Positions 1 to 6,041 of a stretch of 9,693 nucleotides of DNA are shown here, in pieces. Source of the stretch: Nitrospirae bacterium CG1_02_44_142 (GTDB lineage Bacteria; Nitrospirota; Thermodesulfovibrionia; Thermodesulfovibrionales; UBA1546); contig MNVK01000037.1 of NCBI GenBank assembly GCA_001871685.1, positions 1-9,693 of the forward strand. The letters are read 5' to 3'. Position numbers and translations under genes: made by a program. Every line of letters begins with the position of its first letter. Position 1 is the first letter of the stretch. The notes below the pieces were generated by a model. That model worked only from the letters and a program-made list of their open reading frames with translations. It did not search any database and was not told the origin of the DNA.

Positions 1-24
1 TATTTTTGATATATAAAAACCGAT

Positions 25-59
25 TTGACATCGGGTGACGTTTGTGTACATAATATAAT
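25..59 (+). promoter_or_regulatory. sigma-70-type promoter of the first TA module
   Basis: A perfect -35 box TTGACA lies at 25-30. The best-spaced -10 is CATAAT at 49-54, an 18-nt spacer. A perfect TATAAT at 54-59 overlaps it but would need a 23-nt spacer. The bases around the -35 (ATAAAAACCGATTTGACA, 13-30) closely resemble those before the truncated antitoxin at the right end of the window. The promoter would drive the antitoxin and toxin as one transcript. The call rests on sequence match only. Confidence 0.65.
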
Positions 60-66
60 ACACAAA
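41..66. promoter_or_regulatory. inverted repeat, candidate antitoxin operator
   Basis: TTTGTGTA (41-48) and TACACAAA (59-66) form a perfect 8-bp inverted repeat around a 10-nt centre that contains the candidate -10 boxes. Phd/YefM antitoxins, alone or with their toxin, normally repress their own promoter by binding such palindromes. Autoregulation is therefore the likely role here, but binding is inferred. Confidence 0.6.
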
Positions 67-80
67 TGGGGGACAAGACT

Positions 81-368
81 ATGAAATTTTTGAGCGTTAG
101 GGATTTAAGAGGCAAATCAGCGCAGATATGGAAAGAGCTTCCCGGGGAAAGGGAAATGGTTGTTACAAGCAATGGACGGCCCATAGCCATCCTTGCGGCA
201 ATAACCGAAAAAAACCTTGAGGAATCGCTCGCGGCATTTCGTCAGTCCCGCGCAGTTGAAGCGGTTGTCTCTCTTCAGCGCAGTTCGGTAGAGCGTGGAA
301 CCGACAAGATTTCTATGGATGAGATTAACGCCGAGATAAAAGCTGTCCGTAAAAAGCGCTCACGATGA
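81..368 (+). CDS. Phd/YefM-type antitoxin of a type II TA module
   Basis: This is a small antitoxin expected to bind the PIN toxin encoded next to it and to repress its own promoter. From the ATG at 81 it is 95 residues. The N-terminus MKFLSVRDLRGKSAQIWKEL and the following VVTSNGRPIAIL are the typical Phd fold: strand, helix, then a 'G(R)P(I/V)A(I/V)L' strand. The C-terminal half, rich in Glu, Lys and Arg, would wrap the toxin. An ATG also exists at 66, but it lacks a Shine-Dalgarno (SD) sequence and lies inside the palindrome. The ATG at 81 has GGGGGA (68-73) 7 nt upstream and matches the start of the homologue at 9645. The stop overlaps the toxin start (ATGA, 365-368), which implies translational coupling. 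G+C resembles rtcB, so nothing points to very recent arrival. Confidence 0.85.
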   Translation: MKFLSVRDLRGKSAQIWKELPGEREMVVTSNGRPIAILAAITEKNLEESLAAFRQSRAVEAVVSLQRSSVERGTDKISMDEINAEIKAVRKKRSR

Positions 369-790
369 ACATTGTGCTTGACACAAATGTCCTTGTTGCC
401 GGTCTTTTGTCGCCGTTCGGGGTTTGCGGAGAAATCGTCCGCATGGTTTCATCCGGCGAACTGACGCTTTCTTTTGATGCCCGTATTCTTTCGGAGTATA
501 ATGAAGTTATACGCCGGCCTAAGTTTAAGTTTGAAGAAGAAAAAGTGGATGCGCTTCTTGACTATATTGAGTATCGCGGACAGACGGCGGCGCCTTCTCC
601 TCTGGCCAATTCGCTTCCTGATTCTGACGACGAACCATTCATTGAAACAGCCATTGCAAGTAAAGCTGTATGTCTTGTCACGGGAAATCAAAAGCATTTC
701 CCTGCTGAACTATGCTTGGGAATTAAGGTCTTTTCTCCAAAGGAGTTCTTGATGTTTTACAAAAAACAGAAAAGACGCATGAAAGAATAA
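365..790 (+). CDS. PIN-domain toxin (putative TA ribonuclease, COG1569-like)
   Basis: This is a predicted metal-dependent endoribonuclease toxin of 141 residues, a normal length for a single PIN domain. The acidic active-site positions are visible: D6 in IVLDTNVLVAGL near the N-terminus, E44 or E47 in the ILSEYNEVIRRPKF segment, and D86/D89 in LPDSDDEPFIETAIA. The fourth motif is LVTGNQKHFP, with N108 where many PIN proteins have Asp. The RRPKF and TGN-KHFP motifs fit the 'putative toxin-antitoxin system toxin component, PIN family' group rather than classical VapC. The C-terminus is strongly basic (KKQKRRMKE), which could help RNA contact. It is translated from the antitoxin overlap. The RNA target cannot be read from the sequence. 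The rtcB gene starts 39 nt downstream. Confidence 0.85.
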   Translation: MNIVLDTNVLVAGLLSPFGVCGEIVRMVSSGELTLSFDARILSEYNEVIRRPKFKFEEEKVDALLDYIEYRGQTAAPSPLANSLPDSDDEPFIETAIASKAVCLVTGNQKHFPAELCLGIKVFSPKEFLMFYKKQKRRMKE

Positions 791-829
791 TTTATAAAAG
801 AACTTTTTTGTACCGAGGATACTGATTTT

Positions 830-2275
830 ATGCTTCCAGAAAAACTTAAAAGGCTTGATGAAACAAGGGTAGAAGTTCCCTCAGACTACAAGCCGGGGAT
901 GAGGGTCAGGGGAATTATTTATGTTGATGAAATCCTTGAAAAAGACCTTGAACCCCAGTGTATTGACCAGGTTGCAAATGTTGCAACACTGCCGGGCATT
1001 GTAAATGCGTCTATGGCAATGCCTGACATCCATATGGGATACGGGTTTGCAATAGGCGGGGTGGCGGCATTTGACTTAGATGAAGGTATAGTCTCGCCTG
1101 GAGGCGTGGGCTATGACATAAATTGCGGTGTGCGCCTCTTAAGAACCAACCTGATGAAAAATGATGTTGCGCCGAAATTAAAAGAGCTTATCGGAATACT
1201 TTATAATGAAATCCCTTCAGGAGTCGGTTCAAAGGGCAAGATACGGCTTACGCCTGACAGCGAAAGAAGATTGATGCTGAATGGCGCCCGCTGGGCCGTG
1301 GAAGAGGGATACGGAGAGATGTCAGACCTTGAAAGGATTGAATCAGGAGGGTGCATTGACGGCGCAGACCCTGACCTCATAAGCAAAAAGGCTTATGAGA
1401 GAGGCAGGGCGCAGCAGGGGACTCTGGGCTCCGGCAATCATTTCCTTGAAATCCAGTATGTGGATGAGATATACGATGAAAAAGCCGTCAATGCAATCGG
1501 CCTGTTTGAAGGGCAGGTTACTGTGATGATACATACAGGTTCGCGCGGGTTCGGGCATCAGGTATGCACGGATTTTCTTGAGGTGATGGAGAGGGCTGTC
1601 AGCAAATACAAAATTGAACTTCCCGACAGGGAACTTGCCTGCGCTCCTTATAGAAGTCCCGAGGCTCAGGATTATCTCTCTGCGATGAGGGCTGCCGCAA
1701 ATTATGCTTGGGCGAACAGACAGTGCATAATGCACTGGACCAGAGAAGCGTTTGTGAGTTTTTTCAGTACAACTCCGAGGGAATTAGGGATGAGCCTGAT
1801 ATATGACGTGGCTCATAATATCGCGAAGGTTGAAGAACATATTGTAAATGGCAGAAAGAAAAAACTCATAGTCCACAGAAAAGGAGCAACACGGGCTTTT
1901 CCGCCGGGACATCCGGACTTGCCTGATGCTTATAAACAAATAGGCCAGCCTGTCTTGATACCCGGCGATATGGGCAGGGCGTCTTTTGTATTGATAGGAA
2001 CAGAAAAGGCAATGAGCGAAACATTCGGCTCAACATGTCACGGCGCGGGAAGGGTGATGTCAAGGCATCAGGCAATAAAGAAGGCAAAGGGCAGGGCGAT
2101 ATGGCGTGAAATGGAAGACAAAGGAATAATAGTCCGCTCTGCAGGAAGAGAGACGCTTGCAGAGGAGATGTCAGAGGCGTATAAAGACGTCTCGGATGTT
2201 GTTGATGTTGTCCATAAAGCAGGCATATCAAAAAAGGTTGCAAGATTAAGGCCGATGGGAGTAATTAAGGGATGA
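830..2275 (+). CDS. rtcB: RNA-splicing ligase RtcB, long form
   Basis: RtcB is a GTP- and Mn2+-dependent RNA ligase. It joins a 2',3'-cyclic phosphate or 3'-phosphate end to a 5'-OH end, in tRNA splicing or RNA repair. The protein is 481 residues, the length of the archaeal Pyrococcus enzyme, and longer than E. coli RtcB (about 408). Visible active-site residues are D96 and C99 in GGVGYDINCGVR, N203/H204 in GSGNHFLE, H235 in MIHTGSRGFGH, H329 in YDVAHN, and H404 in STCHGAGR, the residue guanylylated in this family. GDMGRASFVL and the terminal RPMGVIKG, with the conserved K480, are also present. The enzyme looks fully active. GAGGAT (815-820) is a modest SD. The 39-nt gap after the PIN toxin has only a lone TATAAA (793-798) and no matching -35, so read-through from the TA promoter is plausible. 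Archease, its usual activator, is not in the window. Confidence 0.97.
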   Translation: MLPEKLKRLDETRVEVPSDYKPGMRVRGIIYVDEILEKDLEPQCIDQVANVATLPGIVNASMAMPDIHMGYGFAIGGVAAFDLDEGIVSPGGVGYDINCGVRLLRTNLMKNDVAPKLKELIGILYNEIPSGVGSKGKIRLTPDSERRLMLNGARWAVEEGYGEMSDLERIESGGCIDGADPDLISKKAYERGRAQQGTLGSGNHFLEIQYVDEIYDEKAVNAIGLFEGQVTVMIHTGSRGFGHQVCTDFLEVMERAVSKYKIELPDRELACAPYRSPEAQDYLSAMRAAANYAWANRQCIMHWTREAFVSFFSTTPRELGMSLIYDVAHNIAKVEEHIVNGRKKKLIVHRKGATRAFPPGHPDLPDAYKQIGQPVLIPGDMGRASFVLIGTEKAMSETFGSTCHGAGRVMSRHQAIKKAKGRAIWREMEDKGIIVRSAGRETLAEEMSEAYKDVSDVVDVVHKAGISKKVARLRPMGVIKG

Positions 2276-2289
2276 AAATAATTCGCTAA

Positions 2290-2317
2290 TTGACATCTTG
2301 ACGTATATGAATATAAA
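2290..2317 (+). promoter_or_regulatory. sigma-70-type promoter of the second TA module
   Basis: A perfect -35 TTGACA (2290-2295) and a -10 TATAAA (2312-2317) are separated by 16 nt. TAAAAT (2314-2319) is an alternative -10 with an 18-nt spacer. The promoter lies in the 63-nt gap after rtcB and would start a transcript for the RHH antitoxin and PIN toxin. That transcript may run on into rnj, since no terminator is visible before it. Confidence 0.7.
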
Positions 2318-2329
2318 ATATATACGTCA
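2299..2329. promoter_or_regulatory. perfect 10-bp inverted repeat, candidate operator
   Basis: TGACGTATAT (2299-2308) and ATATACGTCA (2320-2329) are exact reverse complements separated by 11 nt. The spacer holds the -10 box, so a protein bound here would block RNA polymerase. Ribbon-helix-helix antitoxins bind palindromes of this kind as dimers or tetramers. The site lies 9 nt upstream of the antitoxin start, which fits autorepression by the antitoxin or the TA complex. Confidence 0.7.
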
Positions 2330-2338
2330 GAGGGTAAG

Positions 2339-2587
2339 ATGAATACTAAATTGACATTGCGTCTTGATGAAAAGCTGATAAAAGATACAAAAAAGATTGC
2401 GAGTGCGAGGGACATCAGCCTTTCGCAGATGGTGGCTGACTATTTCATGTCCATCTCACCCCAAAAGAAAAAAGAGATAATAGAGTCGCCTGTTCTATCT
2501 GAAGTGTCAGGCATACTTTCTTCAAAGACTGATAAAGGTAAACTGCTTAAGAAATACAGAAAGCATATAGAGGAAAAGTATCTTTGA
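2339..2587 (+). CDS. ribbon-helix-helix type antitoxin (DUF6364-like)
   Basis: This small protein of 82 residues is expected to neutralise the PIN toxin that follows and to bind the palindrome upstream. The N-terminus shows the ribbon-helix-helix pattern. NTKLTLRLDEKLIKDTKKIA gives an alternating beta strand (KLTLRL) followed by helix 1. RDISLSQMVADYF gives the turn and helix 2. The C-terminal 35 residues are charged (KGKLLKKYRKHIEEKYL) and are the likely toxin-binding part. The start at 2339 is preceded by AGAGGG (2329-2334), a short 4-nt spacing that overlaps the edge of the operator, so repressor binding could also touch the ribosome site's DNA. Its stop overlaps the toxin's TTG start (TTGA, 2584-2587). 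The family name is from memory of similar proteins; the RHH fold and antitoxin role are well supported by context. Confidence 0.8.
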   Translation: MNTKLTLRLDEKLIKDTKKIASARDISLSQMVADYFMSISPQKKKEIIESPVLSEVSGILSSKTDKGKLLKKYRKHIEEKYL

Positions 2588-3000
2588 AAAGTGTCCTATG
2601 CGACATCAATTATGTTCTCGATATCTTTTTAAAACGCCATCCTTTCTATTATCCGGCAGCTAAAGTATTTAAGGAAATTGAAGATAAAAATATTAAAGGT
2701 TATCTTTGCGCTTTAAGTTTTCCAACGCTTTTCTATTTATTGTCAAAGGGAATTAACAGGGAGAAAGCCCTTAAAGCCCTTGAAAAGATAAGGATTGTGT
2801 TCAGCATTGCCCCTGTCAACGAGAAAGTCATAGACCTGTCCCTTGCATCTGATTTCAGGGATTTTGAAGATGCGGTGCAGTATTATTCTGCTTTACAGGT
2901 AAAGGCAGACTGTATAATAACCAGGAACAAAGGTGATTATATCTCTGATGTGATACCAATCCTGACATCTGATGAATTTCTGGTAATTATTGATTCCTAA
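2584..3000 (+). CDS. PIN-domain toxin, second module
   Basis: This predicted PIN endoribonuclease has 138 residues. The first catalytic Asp is D7 in SVLCDINYVLDIFLKR, where most relatives read DTN. The DFRDFEDAVQYYSAL segment carries D93 and D96, and IITRNKGDY ends in D118. The middle acidic residue common in VapC is not obvious: the equivalent strand reads LCALSFPTLFYLL, as I recall for this PIN subgroup. The start is TTG at 2584. No in-frame ATG lies between it and the catalytic motif, and AGAGG (2569-2573) sits 10 nt upstream, so TTG is the only reasonable start. It overlaps the antitoxin stop. Two 60-nt blocks counted by hand (2581-2700) are about 31% G+C, against about 53% in a block of rtcB (1081-1140), which suggests separate ancestry. 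The next gene, rnj, starts 20 nt downstream. Confidence 0.83.
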   Translation: MKSVLCDINYVLDIFLKRHPFYYPAAKVFKEIEDKNIKGYLCALSFPTLFYLLSKGINREKALKALEKIRIVFSIAPVNEKVIDLSLASDFRDFEDAVQYYSALQVKADCIITRNKGDYISDVIPILTSDEFLVIIDS

Positions 3001-3020
3001 GTGCTTATGCATTTGAACTT

Positions 3021-4676
3021 ATGAAAAATATCCTCTCTATTATCCCTCTTGGCGGTGTTGAGGAGATAGGCCTCAACATGACTGTCATGGAATACGGCGA
3101 TGACCTCATTATTGTAGATGCCGGGCTGATGTTTCCTGAGGAGGACATGCTCGGGGTTGATTTTGTCATCCCGGATTTTTCTTACCTCATAGAAAATAAG
3201 GACAAGATAAAAGGGGTTGTGCTCACGCACGGGCATGAAGACCACACAGGAGCGCTCCCTTTTCTTTTGAAAGAGATTGATGTGCCTGTTTACGGAACTC
3301 CACTCACGCTTGGGCTTGTCAGAGAAAAACTCAAAGAACATTTTCTTGAAAATGCCGCACTCATTCCCGTTAAGCCGAGGGATGTGGTGAACCTCGGAGT
3401 TTTTTCTGTTGAGTTTGTTCGTGTAACCCACAGCATTGTTGACGGTGTGGGCTTGGGAATAGATACGCCTATTGGAAAGGTTGTGCATACCGGAGATTTC
3501 AAACTGGACCCGACGCCTGTTGACGGGCAGTTAATGGATTTCCACAAGTTTTCCGAATACGGAGAGAAAGGCGCTCTCCTGATGCTTTCCGACAGCACGA
3601 ATGCTGAAAAAGGCGGATATACATTTTCCGAGAAAGAAGTGCGGCGGGCCTTTGAGGACATCTTCTCTGCATCACAGGGAAGAATAATTATTGCGACCTT
3701 TGCCTCAAACATACACAGGATTCAGCAGGCGATTGACGTTGCAGTGAAGTTCGGAAGAAAGGTAATACTCTGCGGCAAGAGCCTGGTCTCCAACGCCCAG
3801 ATAGCCCTGGACCTCGGTTATCTTCAGATACCGAGAGAGACCTGGCTCAGGCTTGAGGATTTAAAAAAGCTTGAAGACAGAGAGGTAGTGATTATAACAA
3901 CAGGCAGTCAGGGCGAGCCGATGAGCGTTCTTTCAAGGATAGCGACGGATGAACACAAGCAGATAAAGGCAAAGGAAGGAGACACGGTTATACTCTCAGC
4001 AAAGGTGATACCGGGCAATGAGCGTTCCATAGGAAGGATTATAAACCATCTCTTCAAGAGAGGCGCAAATGTTATATATGAAAAAGTTTCAGAGATACAC
4101 GTCTCAGGCCATGCGTCAAAGGAAGAGCTCAAACTCATGCTTAATATGGTGAGGCCAAAATACTTTATGCCGGTTCACGGCGAGTACAGGCATCTTGTGT
4201 ATCACTCAAGGCTTGCAGAAAAGACAGGCATCCCGAAAGAGAATATATTCATGCTTGAAGACGGAGAGATACTTGAAATAACAGACGAGGGCGCAAAAAA
4301 GAACGGAAGGGTCAACTCCGGCAGAATTTTCATAGACGGCAAGGGAGTGGGAGATGTTGAAGGCATGGTTCTTCGCGACAGGAGAAGGCTTGGATATGAC
4401 GGCCTTGTGCTTGTGATAATTGCAGTTGAAAAACTCACAGGCAGGCTTGTCTCCGGGCCGGATATAATCACAAGAGGCTTTGTCTTTGAAGATACGGTTC
4501 CGGACCTCATTAATAATATCGGGAGCCTTGTGTCAGAGACGCTGAAGGTATTGGACAAGGAGATAATGTTAGACCCGTCTCTGGTTAAGTCCAAGATACG
4601 AAGCGTATTAAAGAAATATCTCAGGAACACGATGGAGAAGAGCCCCATGATAGTTCCGATAATATTTGAGATATAA
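3021..4676 (+). CDS. rnj: ribonuclease J
   Basis: RNase J is a zinc-dependent cytoplasmic ribonuclease with 5'-3' exonuclease activity, preferring 5'-monophosphate ends, and also endonuclease activity. It acts in mRNA decay and RNA maturation. The 551 residues match the family length (about 555). The metallo-beta-lactamase metal ligands are visible: H70, H72, D74 and H75 in THGHEDHTG, H137 in VTHSI and D159 in HTGDFKLD. The beta-CASP part includes TGSQGEPMSVLSRIA (294-308), H364 in SGHAS and H386 in MPVHGEYRHL. The last ~100 residues (GRIFIDGKGVGDV onward) form the C-terminal domain needed for oligomerisation. The start has almost no SD. A five-codon reading frame (3007-3024) ends in an ATGA overlap with it. 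The 20-nt gap after the PIN toxin suggests co-transcription. Confidence 0.96.
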   Translation: MKNILSIIPLGGVEEIGLNMTVMEYGDDLIIVDAGLMFPEEDMLGVDFVIPDFSYLIENKDKIKGVVLTHGHEDHTGALPFLLKEIDVPVYGTPLTLGLVREKLKEHFLENAALIPVKPRDVVNLGVFSVEFVRVTHSIVDGVGLGIDTPIGKVVHTGDFKLDPTPVDGQLMDFHKFSEYGEKGALLMLSDSTNAEKGGYTFSEKEVRRAFEDIFSASQGRIIIATFASNIHRIQQAIDVAVKFGRKVILCGKSLVSNAQIALDLGYLQIPRETWLRLEDLKKLEDREVVIITTGSQGEPMSVLSRIATDEHKQIKAKEGDTVILSAKVIPGNERSIGRIINHLFKRGANVIYEKVSEIHVSGHASKEELKLMLNMVRPKYFMPVHGEYRHLVYHSRLAEKTGIPKENIFMLEDGEILEITDEGAKKNGRVNSGRIFIDGKGVGDVEGMVLRDRRRLGYDGLVLVIIAVEKLTGRLVSGPDIITRGFVFEDTVPDLINNIGSLVSETLKVLDKEIMLDPSLVKSKIRSVLKKYLRNTMEKSPMIVPIIFEI

Positions 4677-4700
4677 GAAGATTTGGAAGGAGGGATAAGT

Positions 4701-5126
4701 ATGAGCAGGCAAATAATTTTTGTTGTTGTTTTAGCCCTTGCCATGTCCTCAAACAGCATTACCTTGGGCGCTGATAAAGAGGCGCCGCAAAATCTTATCA
4801 TCAAAGAGATGGCTGCCCTTGATAAAGCCTTTAAAACAACAATTGATGCTGTTGTATTAAACCGGCTTGATAAGATTGCTCCTGCATTTGAAGAGGTGCA
4901 CAGGGTAAGGGAAGAAGTTGAGAAAACTGTAAAGGAAGGCAAAAAAATAGCCCTTCCCAAAAATCAGGAACGCTTCAAACTTTTTGTCAGTTTAGATAAC
5001 AGGTTTCATAAAGAGGTGGAGATACTCGTGGAATCAGCAAAGAAAAATCATACAGGCAGAGTCCAGAAACAGACCAACAGGCTTCTCGGCCTATGCGTCA
5101 GGTGCCACGCAATGTTCAGGAAGTAA
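4701..5126 (+). CDS. exported monoheme c-type cytochrome, class II-like
   Basis: This is a small periplasmic cytochrome likely to carry electrons or bind a ligand; partners are unknown. An upstream in-frame TTG exists at 4683, but the strong SD AAGGAGGG (4687-4694) lies just after it and 6 nt before the ATG at 4701, so 4701 is the real start (141 residues). Residues 1-24 are a signal peptide: MSRQ, a hydrophobic stretch, then GA before DKEAPQ. The body is all-helical in appearance, and the only heme motif is CVRCH (132-136) six residues from the end (CVRCHAMFRK). A C-terminal CxxCH on a helical bundle is the cytochrome c' / class II arrangement. It lies 24 nt after rnj and 10 nt before uppP, an odd place for a respiratory gene. 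The heme attachment call is firm; the class is inferred. Confidence 0.8.
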   Translation: MSRQIIFVVVLALAMSSNSITLGADKEAPQNLIIKEMAALDKAFKTTIDAVVLNRLDKIAPAFEEVHRVREEVEKTVKEGKKIALPKNQERFKLFVSLDNRFHKEVEILVESAKKNHTGRVQKQTNRLLGLCVRCHAMFRK

Positions 5127-5136
5127 GCAGCCGCTT

Positions 5137-5952
5137 ATGGATTTGATACTTCTACTAAAAGGCTTCTTTCTGGGGATTGTGGAGGGCATAACCGAGTTCA
5201 TCCCCGTCTCATCCACAGGACATTTAATCCTTGCCGGAGACCTTCTTGGTTTTAGCGATGAAAAGGCAAAGGTCTTTGAGGTGTTCATTCAGTTGGGGGC
5301 GATTCTCTCGGTCGTATGGCTTTACAGGGAAAAAATCTTCAGCGTGATGAAAGGGCTTCCGACACGTAAAGAGGCCCGCTCTCTTGTAATCAAACTTATC
5401 ATTGCGTTTCTTCCGGCCGCATTCATCGGCCTGCTGACGCATAAGGCCATAAAGACTTACCTCTTCAACCCGATTACTGTTGCGGTGGCGCTCATTGCGG
5501 GAGGGCTTGCGATCTTGATAATTGAAAGGATGGAGCGCCGGTCACATGTAAAGGATGTTGATAACGTCACACTGAAACAGGCAATAGGAGTTGGGTTCGC
5601 TCAGTGTCTGGCGCTCTTCCCTGGAGTTTCGCGTTCAGGGGCAACGATCATGGGGGGACTTATCATAGGATTTGACAGGCTGGTTGCCGTAGAATTTTCC
5701 TTCTTTCTCGCTATTCCGACCATGTTTGCGGCAACAGGGTACGATTTGCTTTCGAACCTTCACGCTCTTTCGCTATCGGACATTCCGCTCTTTGCCGTTG
5801 GATTCGTTACATCGTTCTTCTTTGCACTGATTGTCATTAAGTCGTTTCTCAGGTATGTCTCGCGGCATAATTTTTCAGGCTTTGCGTATTACCGTATAGG
5901 ATTCGGTTTGCTTGTCATGGCCTTTTACTGGCACAGGGGGTGGAAGTTCTGA
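5137..5952 (+). CDS. uppP: undecaprenyl-diphosphatase (BacA/UppP)
   Basis: This integral membrane enzyme removes a phosphate from undecaprenyl diphosphate, recycling the lipid carrier for peptidoglycan and other surface polymers. Overproduction of this family gives bacitracin resistance. The protein has 271 residues, normal for the family. The two signature segments are present: EGITEFIPVSSTGHL (16-30), with E16, E20, S26 and H29, and FPGVSRSGATIMGG (161-174), with R166. Several hydrophobic helices follow, for example around residues 82-100, 112-129, 186-200 and 217-236. The SD is weak (AGGAAG, 5118-5123, 13 nt upstream). The 10-nt gap to the cytochrome gene suggests translation is aided by coupling within one transcript. 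Confidence 0.96.
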   Translation: MDLILLLKGFFLGIVEGITEFIPVSSTGHLILAGDLLGFSDEKAKVFEVFIQLGAILSVVWLYREKIFSVMKGLPTRKEARSLVIKLIIAFLPAAFIGLLTHKAIKTYLFNPITVAVALIAGGLAILIIERMERRSHVKDVDNVTLKQAIGVGFAQCLALFPGVSRSGATIMGGLIIGFDRLVAVEFSFFLAIPTMFAATGYDLLSNLHALSLSDIPLFAVGFVTSFFFALIVIKSFLRYVSRHNFSGFAYYRIGFGLLVMAFYWHRGWKF

Positions 5953-6041
5953 CATGGGGGTTTCTTTGTTTTTTCAGGACACGCTTTGGATATTTTTGTG
6001 TATTATAGATTCATGCTTGCAGTTATAATCATTGGAGGGAT

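Noticed and set aside
66..80. ATG at 66 as the antitoxin start
   Set aside because: It has no SD and overlaps the right arm of the palindrome. The ATG at 81 has an SD and matches the homologue at 9645.
796..809. AAAAG-AA-CTTTTTT after the first PIN toxin as a terminator
   Set aside because: The stem is 5 bp and nearly all A-T, so it would not end transcription.
4683..4700. TTG at 4683 as the cytochrome start
   Set aside because: The codons GAA GGA GGG after it are the SD of the ATG at 4701.
4202..4960. Minus-strand frame of 252 codons opposite rnj and the cytochrome
   Set aside because: Low-complexity, Ser- and Leu-rich product, antisense to two well-supported genes.
5953..5980. T-rich stretch after uppP as an intrinsic terminator
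   Set aside because: The Ts are not preceded by a GC-rich hairpin.
6024..6029. TATAAT upstream of ftsK as a promoter -10
   Set aside because: No acceptable -35 lies at 16-18 nt, and the start site would fall on the ribosome site. It may be chance in an AT-rich gap (5953-6041).
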